Positions 8,899-18,301 of a stretch of DNA of 64,000 bases are shown here, one piece after another. The DNA comes from Stieleria tagensis (lineage in GTDB: Bacteria > Planctomycetota > Planctomycetia > Pirellulales > Pirellulaceae): contig NZ_JAMYFE010000038.1 of NCBI RefSeq assembly GCF_024129865.1, forward strand, positions 106,734 through 170,733, written 5' to 3'. Under the pieces are notes generated by a model that was given only the letters and a program-made list of their open reading frames with translations, made no database searches and was not told the DNA's origin. The position numbers and the translations under genes were made by a program. Position 1 is the first letter of the stretch. Each line of letters begins with the position of its first letter.

Positions 8899-10095
8899 TT
8901 AGGCTTCGTCTAGCAGGTCGACCGCTGCAAACGCTTTGCCTTCCAGCATTGCCAGGCTGGCACCGCCACCGGTGCTGACGTGACTGACTTGGTCGGCAAA
9001 TCCCATTTGGTCGACGGCCGCTGCGCTGTCGCCGCCGCCGATGATGCTGATCGAATCGCTGTCGGCGACCGCTTGCGCGACGGCTTTGGTACCGGCATCA
9101 AATGGCGGTTTTTCAAACACGCCCATCGGACCGTTCCAGACGATCGTTTTGGCCGTTGCCAGTTTTTCGGCATACAGTTCGCTGGTCTTGGGACCGATGT
9201 CCATGCCTTCGAAACCGTCGCGGATCTCGCCGGCCGGCACGACTTCTTTGTTGCATCCGGCTGGATCGCCAAAGTCATCGCCGCAGTAGGTGTCCACGGG
9301 CAGCACCAATTTGTCGCCGCCTTTTTCGATCAGTTGCTTGGCCAAATCGACTTTGTCTTTTTCCACCAAACTCTCGCCCACCGATCCGCCCTGCGCCAGC
9401 GAGAACGTGTAGGCCATCGCGCCGCCGATCATGACGGCGTCGCAAATGCCCAACAGATTGTTGATCACATTGATTTTGTCACTGACCTTGGCTCCACCCA
9501 GGATGGCGATGAACGGTCGCTTGGGATTGCCGATCGCATCACTGAGGTACTCGATTTCTTTGGCGACCAAGTGGCCGACGACGCGGGGTTTGCCGGCCAT
9601 TGCTTGGGGCACGGCGACCATTGACGCGTCGTTGCGGTGACAGGTTCCAAACGCGTCGTTGCAGTAGGCATCGGCCAGCGCGGCAAGCTTGCCGGCGAAT
9701 TCGGCATCGCCTTTTTTCTCGCCGTCGTTGAATCGCAGATTCTCCAGCACCAGCACGCCGCCGTCGGCCAATTGTTTCGCTTTCTTTGTTGCGTCAGATC
9801 CGACGGTGTCGGCGGCAAACGCGACGGGGCGATCGAGCAATTCGCCCAAACGTTTGGCGACCGGGGCCAGGGAGAATTTTTCGACATCCGACGCGTCGCC
9901 GGTAGGACGTCCCAGATGGCTCATCAAAATCAGTTTCCCGCCGCGATCGATCACGCTCTTGATACTCGGCAGCGCCATCCGGATCCGCCGGTCGTCGGTG
10001 ATGTTCTGTTGGTCATCCAGCGGCACGTTGAAGTCAACTCGCATGAGCACGGTTTTGCCTGCAACGTCAACTTGATCAATCGATTTTTTCGCCAT
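8899..10095 (-). CDS. pgk: Phosphoglycerate kinase
   Basis: 398 residues. Converts 1,3-bisphosphoglycerate and ADP to 3-phosphoglycerate and ATP in glycolysis. Visible motifs are [12 protein letters not shown] near the N-terminus, [10 protein letters not shown], the hinge/nucleotide region GGAKVSDKI and [12 protein letters not shown], and the C-terminal [13 protein letters not shown]. Length is normal. It is divergent from the secreted-protein gene at 10468 and is not clustered with gapA or tpi in this window. Confidence 0.97.
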   Translation of the reverse strand: MAKKSIDQVDVAGKTVLMRVDFNVPLDDQQNITDDRRIRMALPSIKSVIDRGGKLILMSHLGRPTGDASDVEKFSLAPVAKRLGELLDRPVAFAADTVGSDATKKAKQLADGGVLVLENLRFNDGEKKGDAEFAGKLAALADAYCNDAFGTCHRNDASMVAVPQAMAGKPRVVGHLVAKEIEYLSDAIGNPKRPFIAILGGAKVSDKINVINNLLGICDAVMIGGAMAYTFSLAQGGSVGESLVEKDKVDLAKQLIEKGGDKLVLPVDTYCGDDFGDPAGCNKEVVPAGEIRDGFEGMDIGPKTSELYAEKLATAKTIVWNGPMGVFEKPPFDAGTKAVAQAVADSDSISIIGGGDSAAAVDQMGFADQVSHVSTGGGASLAMLEGKAFAAVDLLDEA

Positions 10096-10467
10096 TGGTC
10101 ATTTTTGTTGGAGTGAATGGACGGATCGTCAGTGGTCACGATTATCGGCATCCGCCCAAGAGTGTCGAGTCCCGGCAACTTGAGTCATTCCGGCCAAGGA
10201 TCGTCAAAATCAAACCCGGTGGCGGGGGGGCCGGCCGGGAAACGCCGCAGCGATGTGACCGATGCTTCGTTTTGACTCAACTCTGTCGCCGGCAATCGCC
10301 GATTTCAACCGTTGGGTTTGTAGCGAATCATCGGCGCAGGCGACCCTCTCCACGACTCAGGGATTTTGGTGGCCAAAAAGACGGGACAGACGATTGCCGG
10401 CGTCGATCACGCCGCTCGCTCAATCTTCGCGCCAATCATCAGGCCGCCGGGACACCGCGCATTCCGG
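10096..10467. other. 372-bp divergent intergenic region
   Basis: It lies between pgk (minus) and the secreted-protein gene (plus) and must hold both promoters. A G-rich patch with GGCGGGGGGGCCGGCCGG is present near 10219-10236. No convincing coding frame, RNA gene or operator was recognised. The plus-strand frame is open upstream of 10468, but its translation lacks the character of a signal peptide until that start. Confidence 0.4.
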
Positions 10468-11394
10468 ATGACGCCGATGATCGGCGCTGTGATTTGTCTG
10501 GCAGTGCTCTGTCGACCGGGCCCCGATTCCTGTGCCGCAGCCAAACCCGGGGTGAATACTGACTCGGATCACGGCGGCGAAGCGGCGCAGAACAACGGCG
10601 GGTTCCTGGGAATTCGTTCGGTGTTGGGAATGTCCGACAAGGACTCCGCACAGGGCGATAGCGAGGAATTGTTGGCCGCTCTGCCAATGGAACGCCTGAC
10701 CAATGACGCCCAACAAAAAATTCAGGCCGTTACCGACAAACCGACTCTGTACCGCCGTTTGCCGGTCCAGGCGATTCGCTGTGACGAAGAATTGTTTCTG
10801 TTTTTGACCCGCAAACCAGAAGCCATCATCGGGATTTGGGATCTGATGGGCATCACCACCGTGCAAGCGACGCGGGTGGGGCCCTATCGAATGGATGCGA
10901 CCGATGGCAGCGGGACCACTTGCCAAGTCGATCTACTCTACGGCGATCGCAATCTGCATGTGTTCATGGCCGACGGCATGTACGACGGCAAATTTGCCCA
11001 GAAAGGGATCCGTGGCAAAGGCGTGTTTGTCCTTAAAAGTACCTATGCGACCGCAGGCGATGGTGCGACGACCGTCCACGGGACGCTGGACTGTTACGTC
11101 AAATTCGAAAGCTTGGGTGCCGATTTGGTGGCCCGCTCGCTGGGCGGGCTGATCGGCAAATCCGCCGACCACAATTTTGTCGAAACCGCAAAATTCATCA
11201 GCCAAATCTCCCAGGCCTGTGAAACCAATCCGAACGGGATGCTGGACATGGTCGATCGTTTGCCCCAGGTCGATCCACAAACCAAAGCCGATTTCGCACA
11301 GGTGATTTTGAATGTGGCCCGCCGGTATCTGGCGCAAAATCCACCGACGGTCAAACTGGTACGCGACAAAGGCGTCTCGGTCACGCCACGCTGA
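10468..11394 (+). CDS. Secreted or lipid-free periplasmic protein, unknown function
   Basis: 308 residues from ATG at 10468, chosen because a hydrophobic signal peptide (MTPMIGAVICLAVLCRPG, then SCAAA) starts there; the frame is open further upstream from 10366. After a low-complexity linker, a globular domain of about 220 residues begins near LLAALPMERLTNDAQQKIQA and includes YRRLPVQAIRCDEELFLFL and VDLLYGDRNLHVFMADGMYD. I recognise no named family; my impression is of a planctomycete-specific exported protein. No catalytic motif is evident and no neighbour suggests a job. Confidence 0.7.
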   Translation: MTPMIGAVICLAVLCRPGPDSCAAAKPGVNTDSDHGGEAAQNNGGFLGIRSVLGMSDKDSAQGDSEELLAALPMERLTNDAQQKIQAVTDKPTLYRRLPVQAIRCDEELFLFLTRKPEAIIGIWDLMGITTVQATRVGPYRMDATDGSGTTCQVDLLYGDRNLHVFMADGMYDGKFAQKGIRGKGVFVLKSTYATAGDGATTVHGTLDCYVKFESLGADLVARSLGGLIGKSADHNFVETAKFISQISQACETNPNGMLDMVDRLPQVDPQTKADFAQVILNVARRYLAQNPPTVKLVRDKGVSVTPR

Positions 11395-11652
11395 ACCGTC
11401 GTTGAATCCGTTCCGATGAAAACGGCGCAACAACAACTGATGCGAAAGGTTCGCGATTCAGCAGTCTCGCCATGACCACGCAGCTGGAAAAGCCGCTGGC
11501 CCGCTAATGCGTTTTCTGGACGCAGCGATCCATGTGCCCTACTGAATAACGCTCGCTTCCCTGGTAACTTAGGGTACAGCTCAATGAGGGCACGGCCTGC
11601 GTATTGGCACTGTCGCTTTTGATCAACTTGCACCTATCCCCATGCTGTCACC

Positions 11653-12858
11653 GTGTCGCTAGCTCCTGAACCCGAATCCCAATCGAATCCGCCCGACGAT
11701 CTGGAAGTCAAAGACGCCCAGCTGATTTTCAATTCCGTTTGGAAACAATTGGAACAGGAAGTCGGCAAACTGAATTTGCGATTTCCGACCGAATTGATCC
11801 TGCTGGGTGGTGCCCCGGGTGCCGGGAAAGGCACGAACACAGATTTCATTCGCAAGGTCCGCGACATCACGGCCAATCCGATCGTCGTCAGCGAATTGTT
11901 GAGCACGCCGGAAGCACAACTGATCAAGTCACAGGGTGGCATGGTCGGTGACCGCGAAGTCGTTTCGTTGGTGTTCCACAAACTGCTGGAACCGGAATTT
12001 CAAAACGGCGCGATCTTGGACGGGTTTCCACGGACCAAGGTCCAGGTGGAATGTTTGAAGATGTTGTACGATCGCATGAAGGCGCTCCGTCGCGAGCTGA
12101 TCGACAATCCACATCTGGTGCAGATGAAGCCGCCGGTGTTCCACATCATGGTGCTGTTCGTCGACGAAACCGAAAGCGTCAAACGACAACTCTCGCGCGG
12201 TCGCAAAATCATCGCGCACAATGAAGAGGTTTCGCGGAGCGGTATCGGAGATCCCTGGGAAGAACGCGCAACGGACTTCAACGAATCGTTGGCCCGTAAC
12301 CGCTACCGCGTGTTCAAGGAGAAAACGTATGACGCGTTGGTTTCGCTGAAGCAGATTTTCCACTTCCACTTTATTAACGCGCAAGCCGATTTGTTGGTCG
12401 TCCAGGACAATATCCTGAACGAACTGGAGTACCAAAGTTCGCTTGAATTGGATCCGCGCACCTTTCATGCGATCGGTGACATCCCGCTAGCCAACCAAAT
12501 CGTGATGCATGCCCGCCGAGACCTGGTGCGGCGGTTGGACGAGTATGAATTCCAACACAGCGATTTGTTTCATCGTGTGGTGCATTTGATCGAATCAAAA
12601 TTGGTCCCGATCATCTTGCGACACGCGATCTCCGGACGTGCAACGGTTAGCAGCGAAGACGAATTGTTGGAAAATCCTTTGGCGCTACAGATGTTGATCG
12701 ATGTGTTTTCCGAACGCGGCTACCACGCGGTGATTGATTTGCGCCGACGGGCGATCCCCAAACGTGTGGACTTGACCACCGGCGATATCATCTGCCGCCA
12801 ACAAAAGGTCTATCGCATCGCCATCTATTTCAAAGGCAGTGAGATTCGTCGCGGTTAA
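11653..12858 (+). CDS. Adenylate kinase-like nucleoside monophosphate kinase with extra C-terminal region
   Basis: 401 residues from GTG at 11653. The P-loop GGAPGAGKGT is at residues 52-61, and AILDGFPRTKVQVE and the LID-like region LSRGRKIIAHNEEVSRSG fit adenylate kinase. Canonical adenylate kinases are 190-230 residues; here there is a ~45-residue N-terminal extension and about 130 residues after the kinase core (from roughly SSLELDPRTF onward) with no family I can name. It may phosphorylate AMP or another NMP, with the tail giving regulation or targeting. It is not next to secY or rpl genes, where the usual adk often lies, so it is probably a paralogue. Confidence 0.8.
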   Translation: MSLAPEPESQSNPPDDLEVKDAQLIFNSVWKQLEQEVGKLNLRFPTELILLGGAPGAGKGTNTDFIRKVRDITANPIVVSELLSTPEAQLIKSQGGMVGDREVVSLVFHKLLEPEFQNGAILDGFPRTKVQVECLKMLYDRMKALRRELIDNPHLVQMKPPVFHIMVLFVDETESVKRQLSRGRKIIAHNEEVSRSGIGDPWEERATDFNESLARNRYRVFKEKTYDALVSLKQIFHFHFINAQADLLVVQDNILNELEYQSSLELDPRTFHAIGDIPLANQIVMHARRDLVRRLDEYEFQHSDLFHRVVHLIESKLVPIILRHAISGRATVSSEDELLENPLALQMLIDVFSERGYHAVIDLRRRAIPKRVDLTTGDIICRQQKVYRIAIYFKGSEIRRG

Positions 12859-13053
12859 ACACGTTGGCGAAGTGGTCTGCCCCGTGATGAACGGTTGATA
12901 AGTTGAGCGTTCTGGATCGGTTGTCACAGGCGGCTGGCTGAGAACTCGTGGGGGCCGATGTGGTACCGCGGGAACCTGTTGAAGTTGCGTTGCCGGGCGA
13001 GTCGATCAAACGACCAGGGCCGTTTTCGACCGTCGCTTTTCCAGCGGACACCG

Positions 13054-14994
13054 ATGTTTCCATCACGTGCCACAATCGCATCCTACCGCTCGCTGGGCGG
13101 CCGTCCCTGTCGGGGTGTGCAATCGATCACGCCCACCACGCAGACCTGGATCGCCAATGTTCGCCGCCGCTGGGCCGAACTCGGGCCCACCAGCGACGGT
13201 GGTTTGCGGGAACTGGCTGCTGCACTGCGCGCCCGAATCATTGCGGACAGTCCGCTGCGGGCGATTCCACAGGTCGTCGAGTCGTTTGCGCTGACCGCAG
13301 AAGCGCTGCGACGAACCCATGGCATCGATTACTACGACGTGCAGTTGGCCGGCGGTTTCGCATTGGCCGCCGGAACAATTGCCGAGATCGAAACGGGCGA
13401 GGGCAAGACCATTACGGCAGCCCTACCAGCCGTGCTGTTTGCTTGGTCCGCTCGCGGTGTTCATGTTGCGACCACTAACGAATACCTGTCACAGCGTGAT
13501 CATGATTATCTGGCGCCGGTCTACCAAAAACTGGGTTTGTCGGTCGGCATTCTGCAATCCGCCGCCGCACCGGCCGCAAAAGTTCAGGCCTATGCGGCCG
13601 ACATCACCTACGGCCCCGGCTATGAATTCGGATTCGATTTCTTGCGTGACCAATTGGCACTGCGTAACGCCCACCAACAACGACTCGGTGACCGATTGCT
13701 GCGACGGCTTCAGGGTGACGATTCCCAACACGTGACCGTGATGCAGCGTGAACCGGCGTTTGCGATCATCGACGAAGCCGACAGCGTGTTGATCGATCAA
13801 GCGGGAACGCCGTTGATTTTGTGTGGTGAGAAATGTCAACGCGTCACATCGCCGGCGTTATACGCATTTGCACGGTCTGTCGCGCTGCAGTTGACCGCGG
13901 CAGCGGACTACGTGCATGACGACGTGAAACGAATCATCGGTTTGACAGCCACCGGTCGGCAGCGAATTCAATCGATGTATGCCGACCGACCTGCGGGACA
14001 GCTCGCACGGTCTTGGAAGCAATTGATCGAAAACGCACTTCGCAGCGAATTCGTGCTGCATCGTGAACGGGATTATGTGGTTCACGACGACCGGGTCTTG
14101 ATCGTCGATCAGCAAACCGGGCGGATCCATGACCAACGGAAATGGAGCGGTGGATTGCACCAGGCCGTGGAAACCAAGGAACAGGTTTCACTGAGCGATG
14201 AAAATGAAACCCAGGCTCGGATCACTCGCCAACGCTACATCGGTTTCTATGACACGGTCGCAGGACTAACCGGGACTGCGGCGGACAGCCAAGCCGAACT
14301 GCGCGAGTTCTATCGACTGCCGGTGGTCCGGATTCCAACCCACAAACCCAATGCCAGGCAATCGCTGCCGCTGCGCTGTTTTGACAGCCAAGCGAACAAA
14401 CTGAGTGCGATCGTCACTGACACACTGATTCGCCACCGACGGGGGCAACCGGTCTTGATCGGGGCGAGCACGATCGAAGAAAGCGTGCAGATGAGTGAGC
14501 GACTGAAACAACATGCGGTCGCGCATGTGGTTTTGAATGGGTTGCAGGACCAGTCGGAGGCGGACATCGTTTCATTGGCTGGCACAAGCGGAGCGGTGAC
14601 GGTGGCGACCAACATGGCTGGTCGGGGGACGGACATCCAGCCCGACGACGACGCAATCGCGGCCGGCGGGTTACACGTCGTGGCCACCCAGTTGAGTGCT
14701 TGCCGGCGAGTCGATCGTCAGTTGGTCGGGCGCGCCGCGCGGCAGGGCGAACCCGGCAGTTGCCAAATCTATGTCGCGGCCGAGGACGAATTGATTCGCA
14801 CCCGGGCCCCGGACCTGGCCGCTCGGATCCGCGCTGCTGCGGGACCCACTGGCGAGTGTGATCAGGATTTTTCCGCGCCGCTACGGCGGGTTCAATCGCA
14901 AGCCGAATCGTCGGCGCAGCAGCAGCGGCGGCAGTTGGTCGCCCACGACGATTGGATCGAATCGCTGCAGTCGACGCTCGCCCGCCGCGCCTAG
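13054..14994 (+). CDS. SecA-like DEAD-box ATPase, shorter than canonical SecA
   Basis: 646 residues from ATG at 13054. SecA hallmarks are present in order: ETGEGKT (Walker A, ~113-119), GYEFGFDFLRDQ, IIDEADSVLID (~239-249), a preprotein-binding region with LIVDQQTGRIHDQRKWSGGL, VAGLTGTA, ATNMAGRGTDI (~519) and RRVDRQLVGRAARQGEPGS. Canonical SecA has 800-950 residues; here the helical scaffold/wing region is strongly reduced and the C-terminal zinc-binding SEC-C tail is absent. Walker B reads DEAD where housekeeping SecA usually has DEVD. It is therefore likely an accessory SecA2-type motor. No substrate or accessory translocon gene is adjacent. Confidence 0.88.
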   Translation: MFPSRATIASYRSLGGRPCRGVQSITPTTQTWIANVRRRWAELGPTSDGGLRELAAALRARIIADSPLRAIPQVVESFALTAEALRRTHGIDYYDVQLAGGFALAAGTIAEIETGEGKTITAALPAVLFAWSARGVHVATTNEYLSQRDHDYLAPVYQKLGLSVGILQSAAAPAAKVQAYAADITYGPGYEFGFDFLRDQLALRNAHQQRLGDRLLRRLQGDDSQHVTVMQREPAFAIIDEADSVLIDQAGTPLILCGEKCQRVTSPALYAFARSVALQLTAAADYVHDDVKRIIGLTATGRQRIQSMYADRPAGQLARSWKQLIENALRSEFVLHRERDYVVHDDRVLIVDQQTGRIHDQRKWSGGLHQAVETKEQVSLSDENETQARITRQRYIGFYDTVAGLTGTAADSQAELREFYRLPVVRIPTHKPNARQSLPLRCFDSQANKLSAIVTDTLIRHRRGQPVLIGASTIEESVQMSERLKQHAVAHVVLNGLQDQSEADIVSLAGTSGAVTVATNMAGRGTDIQPDDDAIAAGGLHVVATQLSACRRVDRQLVGRAARQGEPGSCQIYVAAEDELIRTRAPDLAARIRAAAGPTGECDQDFSAPLRRVQSQAESSAQQQRRQLVAHDDWIESLQSTLARRA

Positions 14995-15072
14995 CTGAGA
15001 CCGCTTTGGTGTATAACCGGGGCCGCCGTTTGTTGTGCACCGCTTTCCATTTCATCACATCAACCCGTCGCC

Positions 15073-15600
15073 ATGATGATCACCAACAACCCGTCAACGG
15101 TGCGCCGGATGACGCACTCGACACCACTGGGCAGCATGGTTTCGGTTTGGACCGACGCCGGGCTGTATTCGTTGTCCTTTGATTCCGTCGCGTTTGCGGA
15201 GCCACCGACAGACATGCCGACAGACGTGCCAGCCGGTGCGATGGCGGACGATGTCGGCGATGACCGGTTGGAGGATTTATTGCAGGAGTATTTCCAGTCC
15301 GGGACGGCAGATTTTCAGTCGTTGCGGCTCGACACCCGGGGTTGGACGCCGTTCACATCCAAGATCTATCACGCTTGCCGTCAGATCCCGTCCGGCAGCA
15401 CGTTGACGTACAAACAACTGGGCAGTCGGGCTGGAAGTCCGTCCGCTAGCCGAGCAGTGGGCGCGGCCATGGCACGCAATCGCGTGCTGTTGGTGATCCC
15501 CTGTCACCGCGTGCTCAGCAGTGGCGGGGCGCTACGCGGATTCAGTGCGCCCGGCGGCTTGCAAACCAAGCAGTACCTGCTGGATTTGGAAGCCCGATGA
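15073..15600 (+). CDS. ogt: Methylated-DNA--protein-cysteine methyltransferase family protein
   Basis: 175 residues. It contains the suicide acceptor motif PCHRV with Cys144, preceded by GSTLTYKQLGSRAG and SRAVGAAMARNRVLLVI, the DNA-binding helix-turn-helix and active-site region of O6-alkylguanine alkyltransferases. It repairs O6-methylguanine by irreversible transfer to the Cys. The N-terminal half is short and acidic. It overlaps the downstream methyltransferase gene by 4 bp (ATGA), so the two are co-translated. Ogt-type rather than Ada-type, since no Ada N-terminal domain is present. Confidence 0.92.
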   Translation: MMITNNPSTVRRMTHSTPLGSMVSVWTDAGLYSLSFDSVAFAEPPTDMPTDVPAGAMADDVGDDRLEDLLQEYFQSGTADFQSLRLDTRGWTPFTSKIYHACRQIPSGSTLTYKQLGSRAGSPSASRAVGAAMARNRVLLVIPCHRVLSSGGALRGFSAPGGLQTKQYLLDLEAR

Positions 15601-16433
15601 GCGAGCCGCGGTTTGCGTTTGGTGACAACTGGCGCTCCTTTCTGCAAACACTCGATGAAGATCGCATCGCCCAGGCCGACGCCTCATTGACGTCACTGCT
15701 GAAGTTGGACCGCGCTCTGGATCGGCCCCTGCGCGGCAAGACATTTTTGGATCTCGGCAGCGGCAGTGGCCTGTTTTCGCTGGCGGCCTATCGCTTGGGC
15801 GCCGACGTTTTGTCGATCGATTTTGACCCCGAATGCGTGGCTTGTACCGAAGTCCTGCGCGATCGCTATGGCGACGGCCAAAATCGTTGGCAGATCCGTC
15901 ACGGATCGGTGTTGGATTCGCAGTTGATGGAATCGTTGGGGCGGTTCGATGTCGTCTACAGTTGGGGCGTGTTGCATCACACCGGCGACATGCGGCGCGC
16001 GATCGAACTGGCTGTCGATCGAGTCGATCAGCAGGGGGTGCTGGCGATCGCAATCTACAATGATCAGGGCGGTGGCAGTCGACGGTGGTTGACGATCAAA
16101 CGGATCTACCATCGGTTACCCGGGCCGCTGCGCCCGGTTTGGGTCGTTGCGGTGGCGTCCTGGTATGAATTGAAATTTGCAGTGGCCCGACTGCTGCGAG
16201 GCAAGAACCCGTTGCCGTTTTCCGATTGGCGACAAAAGAAACGCGACCGTGGCATGTCGGCTTGGCACGACTGGGTCGACTGGATTGGTGGATTGCCGTT
16301 TGAAGTCGCCAAACCGGAAACCATCTTGGTGCCGTTGGCCGCGCAGGGACTGTCGCTGGTCAATCTGACGACCGTCGGCAACGGTTGGGGTTGCAACGAG
16401 TATGTGCTGCGTCGATTGCCCGGTGGTGTTTGA
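15597..16433 (+). CDS. Class I SAM-dependent methyltransferase
   Basis: 278 residues. Motif I is FLDLGSGSGLFS (~50-61), followed by DVLSIDFDPECVACTEVLRD and the motif IV-like FDVVYSWGVLHHTGDM. The C-terminal third (RRWLTIKRIYHRLPGPLRPV and following) is not typical of protein or RNA methyltransferases and may define a small-molecule or lipid acceptor. It is coupled to the alkyltransferase gene by a 4-bp overlap. Substrate unknown. Confidence 0.85.
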   Translation: MSEPRFAFGDNWRSFLQTLDEDRIAQADASLTSLLKLDRALDRPLRGKTFLDLGSGSGLFSLAAYRLGADVLSIDFDPECVACTEVLRDRYGDGQNRWQIRHGSVLDSQLMESLGRFDVVYSWGVLHHTGDMRRAIELAVDRVDQQGVLAIAIYNDQGGGSRRWLTIKRIYHRLPGPLRPVWVVAVASWYELKFAVARLLRGKNPLPFSDWRQKKRDRGMSAWHDWVDWIGGLPFEVAKPETILVPLAAQGLSLVNLTTVGNGWGCNEYVLRRLPGGV

Positions 16434-16484
16434 TGTGCTTGTGTGTCGAGAGGCGCCGTACCGCTACAAAGTAGATGGCATTGG

Positions 16485-16580
16485 GTGTGAGCCGCTGGAA
16501 TAAAGGGGTTTTGTTCCTCGCCCGGAAGGGCGGCACACGGTCTCACGCAACGTTGCAGTCATTGTGTCGCCCGCTGGGCT
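16485..16580. repeat. Dispersed ~96-bp repeat, copy 1
   Basis: This stretch matches 49849-49944 at roughly 90% identity by eye, sharing CCCGGAAGGGCGGCACA and GCAACGTTGCAGTCATT. It lies in the intergenic region downstream of the methyltransferase. The stretch AACGCTGGCTTCAAA (16587-16601) just after it recurs at 36379-36393 and, inverted, at 63909-63924. Confidence 0.85.
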
Positions 16581-16610
16581 TAAGAAAACGCTGGCTTCAA
16601 ACGTCTTCCA

Positions 16611-17069
16611 TCATGGCCTGTTGGTGCGGACTGCCGTTTCGAGTTCGGCGATGAAGCGTTCTCGCTGGATCGGCGACACCAGATAGAATCGCGAGGCGGT
16701 GCTGATTTTGACCCGTCGCAGCGACAGCGCCGGCCCGCTGATCCAGCTGCTGCTGGGTTCGATCGATTTGATCTGATTCAGCGGGACGCGTGTGAACAGG
16801 ATGCCGCAGCGAATCGTCAGGGAGTCCGGCAGGATTGTGTAGCGGCAGGGGACCGTGAACAATCCGGTGACGACCAATGTGCTGGCGCCGGCGAGCAGGC
16901 AGTACCAGGCGTCTTGCGGTCGGCCTTGTTGCAGTAGCACACCGGTCAGGACGGCACAGATCAGCGGACCAGCCATCAATAGCAACGCCACCCACCAATC
17001 GACGGCGGAGGGATAAACGTGGACATTAGAATGGCGGATGGCTGCCGGTTGCAGGGCGTCGTCGCTCAT
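16611..17069 (-). CDS. Membrane-anchored bacterial PH-domain protein
   Basis: 152 residues with two hydrophobic helices (VDWWVALLLMAGPLICAVLT and ASTLVVTGLFTVPC), followed by a bacterial pleckstrin-homology (YdbS/YdbT, bPH2-like) domain: CRYTILPDSLTIRCGILFTR, VPLNQIKSIEPSSSW and SPIQRERFIAELE. Such proteins are usually envelope-associated with unknown ligands. Its start overlaps the stop of the upstream membrane-protein gene by 4 bp, so the two are likely co-translated and may form a complex. Confidence 0.75.
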   Translation of the reverse strand: MSDDALQPAAIRHSNVHVYPSAVDWWVALLLMAGPLICAVLTGVLLQQGRPQDAWYCLLAGASTLVVTGLFTVPCRYTILPDSLTIRCGILFTRVPLNQIKSIEPSSSWISGPALSLRRVKISTASRFYLVSPIQRERFIAELETAVRTNRP

Positions 17070-18088
17070 GAGGTCGGTTTGTCTGGAATGTCTTGGTCGT
17101 CTAAATCACTAACCGCTTGACCGCTCATCGCCTCGACTTGTTCGTCTGCCTCGGCAGCGTTCATTTCTTCGACGGCTTCCGCCATCGCGGCGGCAAAGGC
17201 AACGATCTCTTCACGCTGGTCTCGCGACACGCTGAGGTGCTGGAAAACGGGCGTCTCAATTTTCTTTATCTGACCGTCGTCCATCGTCAGTGTGATGCCG
17301 ATCGCCGACAGGTAGTCGCTTTCGTCGCAGGTAGGACAGTCTGCCAGACGCAATTCGACATAGGAAGCCTCGGAGTCCGCTGCGATCTGCAATTTTTTCA
17401 AGGCATCAAAATGGCCGTTGCGGATTTGTTGCCAGGCCGGATCGTTCACCGAGACCGGTAAAATGGCCAGTTCCTCGGTTTCGTCATTCCAGCGATGACA
17501 GGTTTCACAAAACGGACGGTTCCCGAAACTGCCCATTCCGGTGACCAACGCGGCACCAACAATCAGTCCCGCTTCGATCAACCAGACCAACACTGCGAAC
17601 CAACCCGACAGGGCACCCCCGTTGTTTCCGATCGCCCAAATGCCCTCGGTGAAAATCAACTTCATCCAGGCCATGATCACCAGTGGGTCAAACCCCAACA
17701 GCATCGTCGATACAAATCCGTCACCCAACTGTCCGGGGCCGACGACCATCGCCGGGTGCACCGCCCAGGACGCATAGTAGGCGACTGCGGCGAATCCCAA
17801 CGTCGTCAGCGCCACCATCACGCCGTTGCGATACTTCAGCCGGTAGCACAATTTGCCGGCGATGGCGCCCAACAACGCACCAAAGAAAAACGTGACGATG
17901 CCGCGAAGTTTGATGAACGGCAGGTAGACGACGGCGGCCGAGTACAGCGCGCCAAGCAACAGCCCCAATGGAATCAGCAGCAGAGCGGCAATCACGATGC
18001 TGGTCGGCGACACCCTGCCGCTGCGGCGGTACAGAGTCGGTGTGTTCAGTCGCTCGGGGCGTGCCTCAGCAGCAAACGTGTCGCTCAT
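17066..18088 (-). CDS. Multi-pass membrane protein with cytosolic cysteine pairs, unknown function
   Basis: 340 residues from ATG at 18088; a TTG three codons upstream is possible. About four or five hydrophobic helices occupy residues ~30-190, including IVIAALLLIPLGLLLGALYS and a pair around GVMVALTTLGFAAVAYYA. A soluble C-terminal part carries CETCHRW and CPTCDESD, two CxxC pairs that could form a zinc or redox site; the first also reads as CxxCH, but its placement next to a membrane helix does not suggest a haem protein. The C-terminus is highly acidic. No family recognised. Translationally coupled to the PH-domain gene. Confidence 0.7.
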   Translation of the reverse strand: MSDTFAAEARPERLNTPTLYRRSGRVSPTSIVIAALLLIPLGLLLGALYSAAVVYLPFIKLRGIVTFFFGALLGAIAGKLCYRLKYRNGVMVALTTLGFAAVAYYASWAVHPAMVVGPGQLGDGFVSTMLLGFDPLVIMAWMKLIFTEGIWAIGNNGGALSGWFAVLVWLIEAGLIVGAALVTGMGSFGNRPFCETCHRWNDETEELAILPVSVNDPAWQQIRNGHFDALKKLQIAADSEASYVELRLADCPTCDESDYLSAIGITLTMDDGQIKKIETPVFQHLSVSRDQREEIVAFAAAMAEAVEEMNAAEADEQVEAMSGQAVSDLDDQDIPDKPTS

Positions 18089-18301
18089 TTTCTTCAATCA
18101 CTCCGCAATGAATGGACGCTGTCATCGTCATCAAACAGACGCCATCGGAAAGAAACAGAATTGGCGCCCAGCTGCCGGTCGATCTCAGCCTGTCAGAGAA
18201 AGCAACCCGGCAATGACTATCTTAGCCGGTAACGATGCGTGTCGTTGTTCGACGGCAAGTCGATCTTGCGGACGGCCCCCCCGGCCGGGCATAGTAGCAA
18301 A

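Noticed and set aside
11395..11652. Possible small RNA or tRNA between the secreted-protein and adenylate-kinase genes
   Set aside because: No cloverleaf, T-loop GGTTCRA or terminator hairpin was found.
17504..17521. c-type haem site CETCH in the membrane protein at 17066-18088
   Set aside because: A single CxxCH next to a second CxxC in a protein without signal peptide more likely reflects a zinc or redox pair than a haem.
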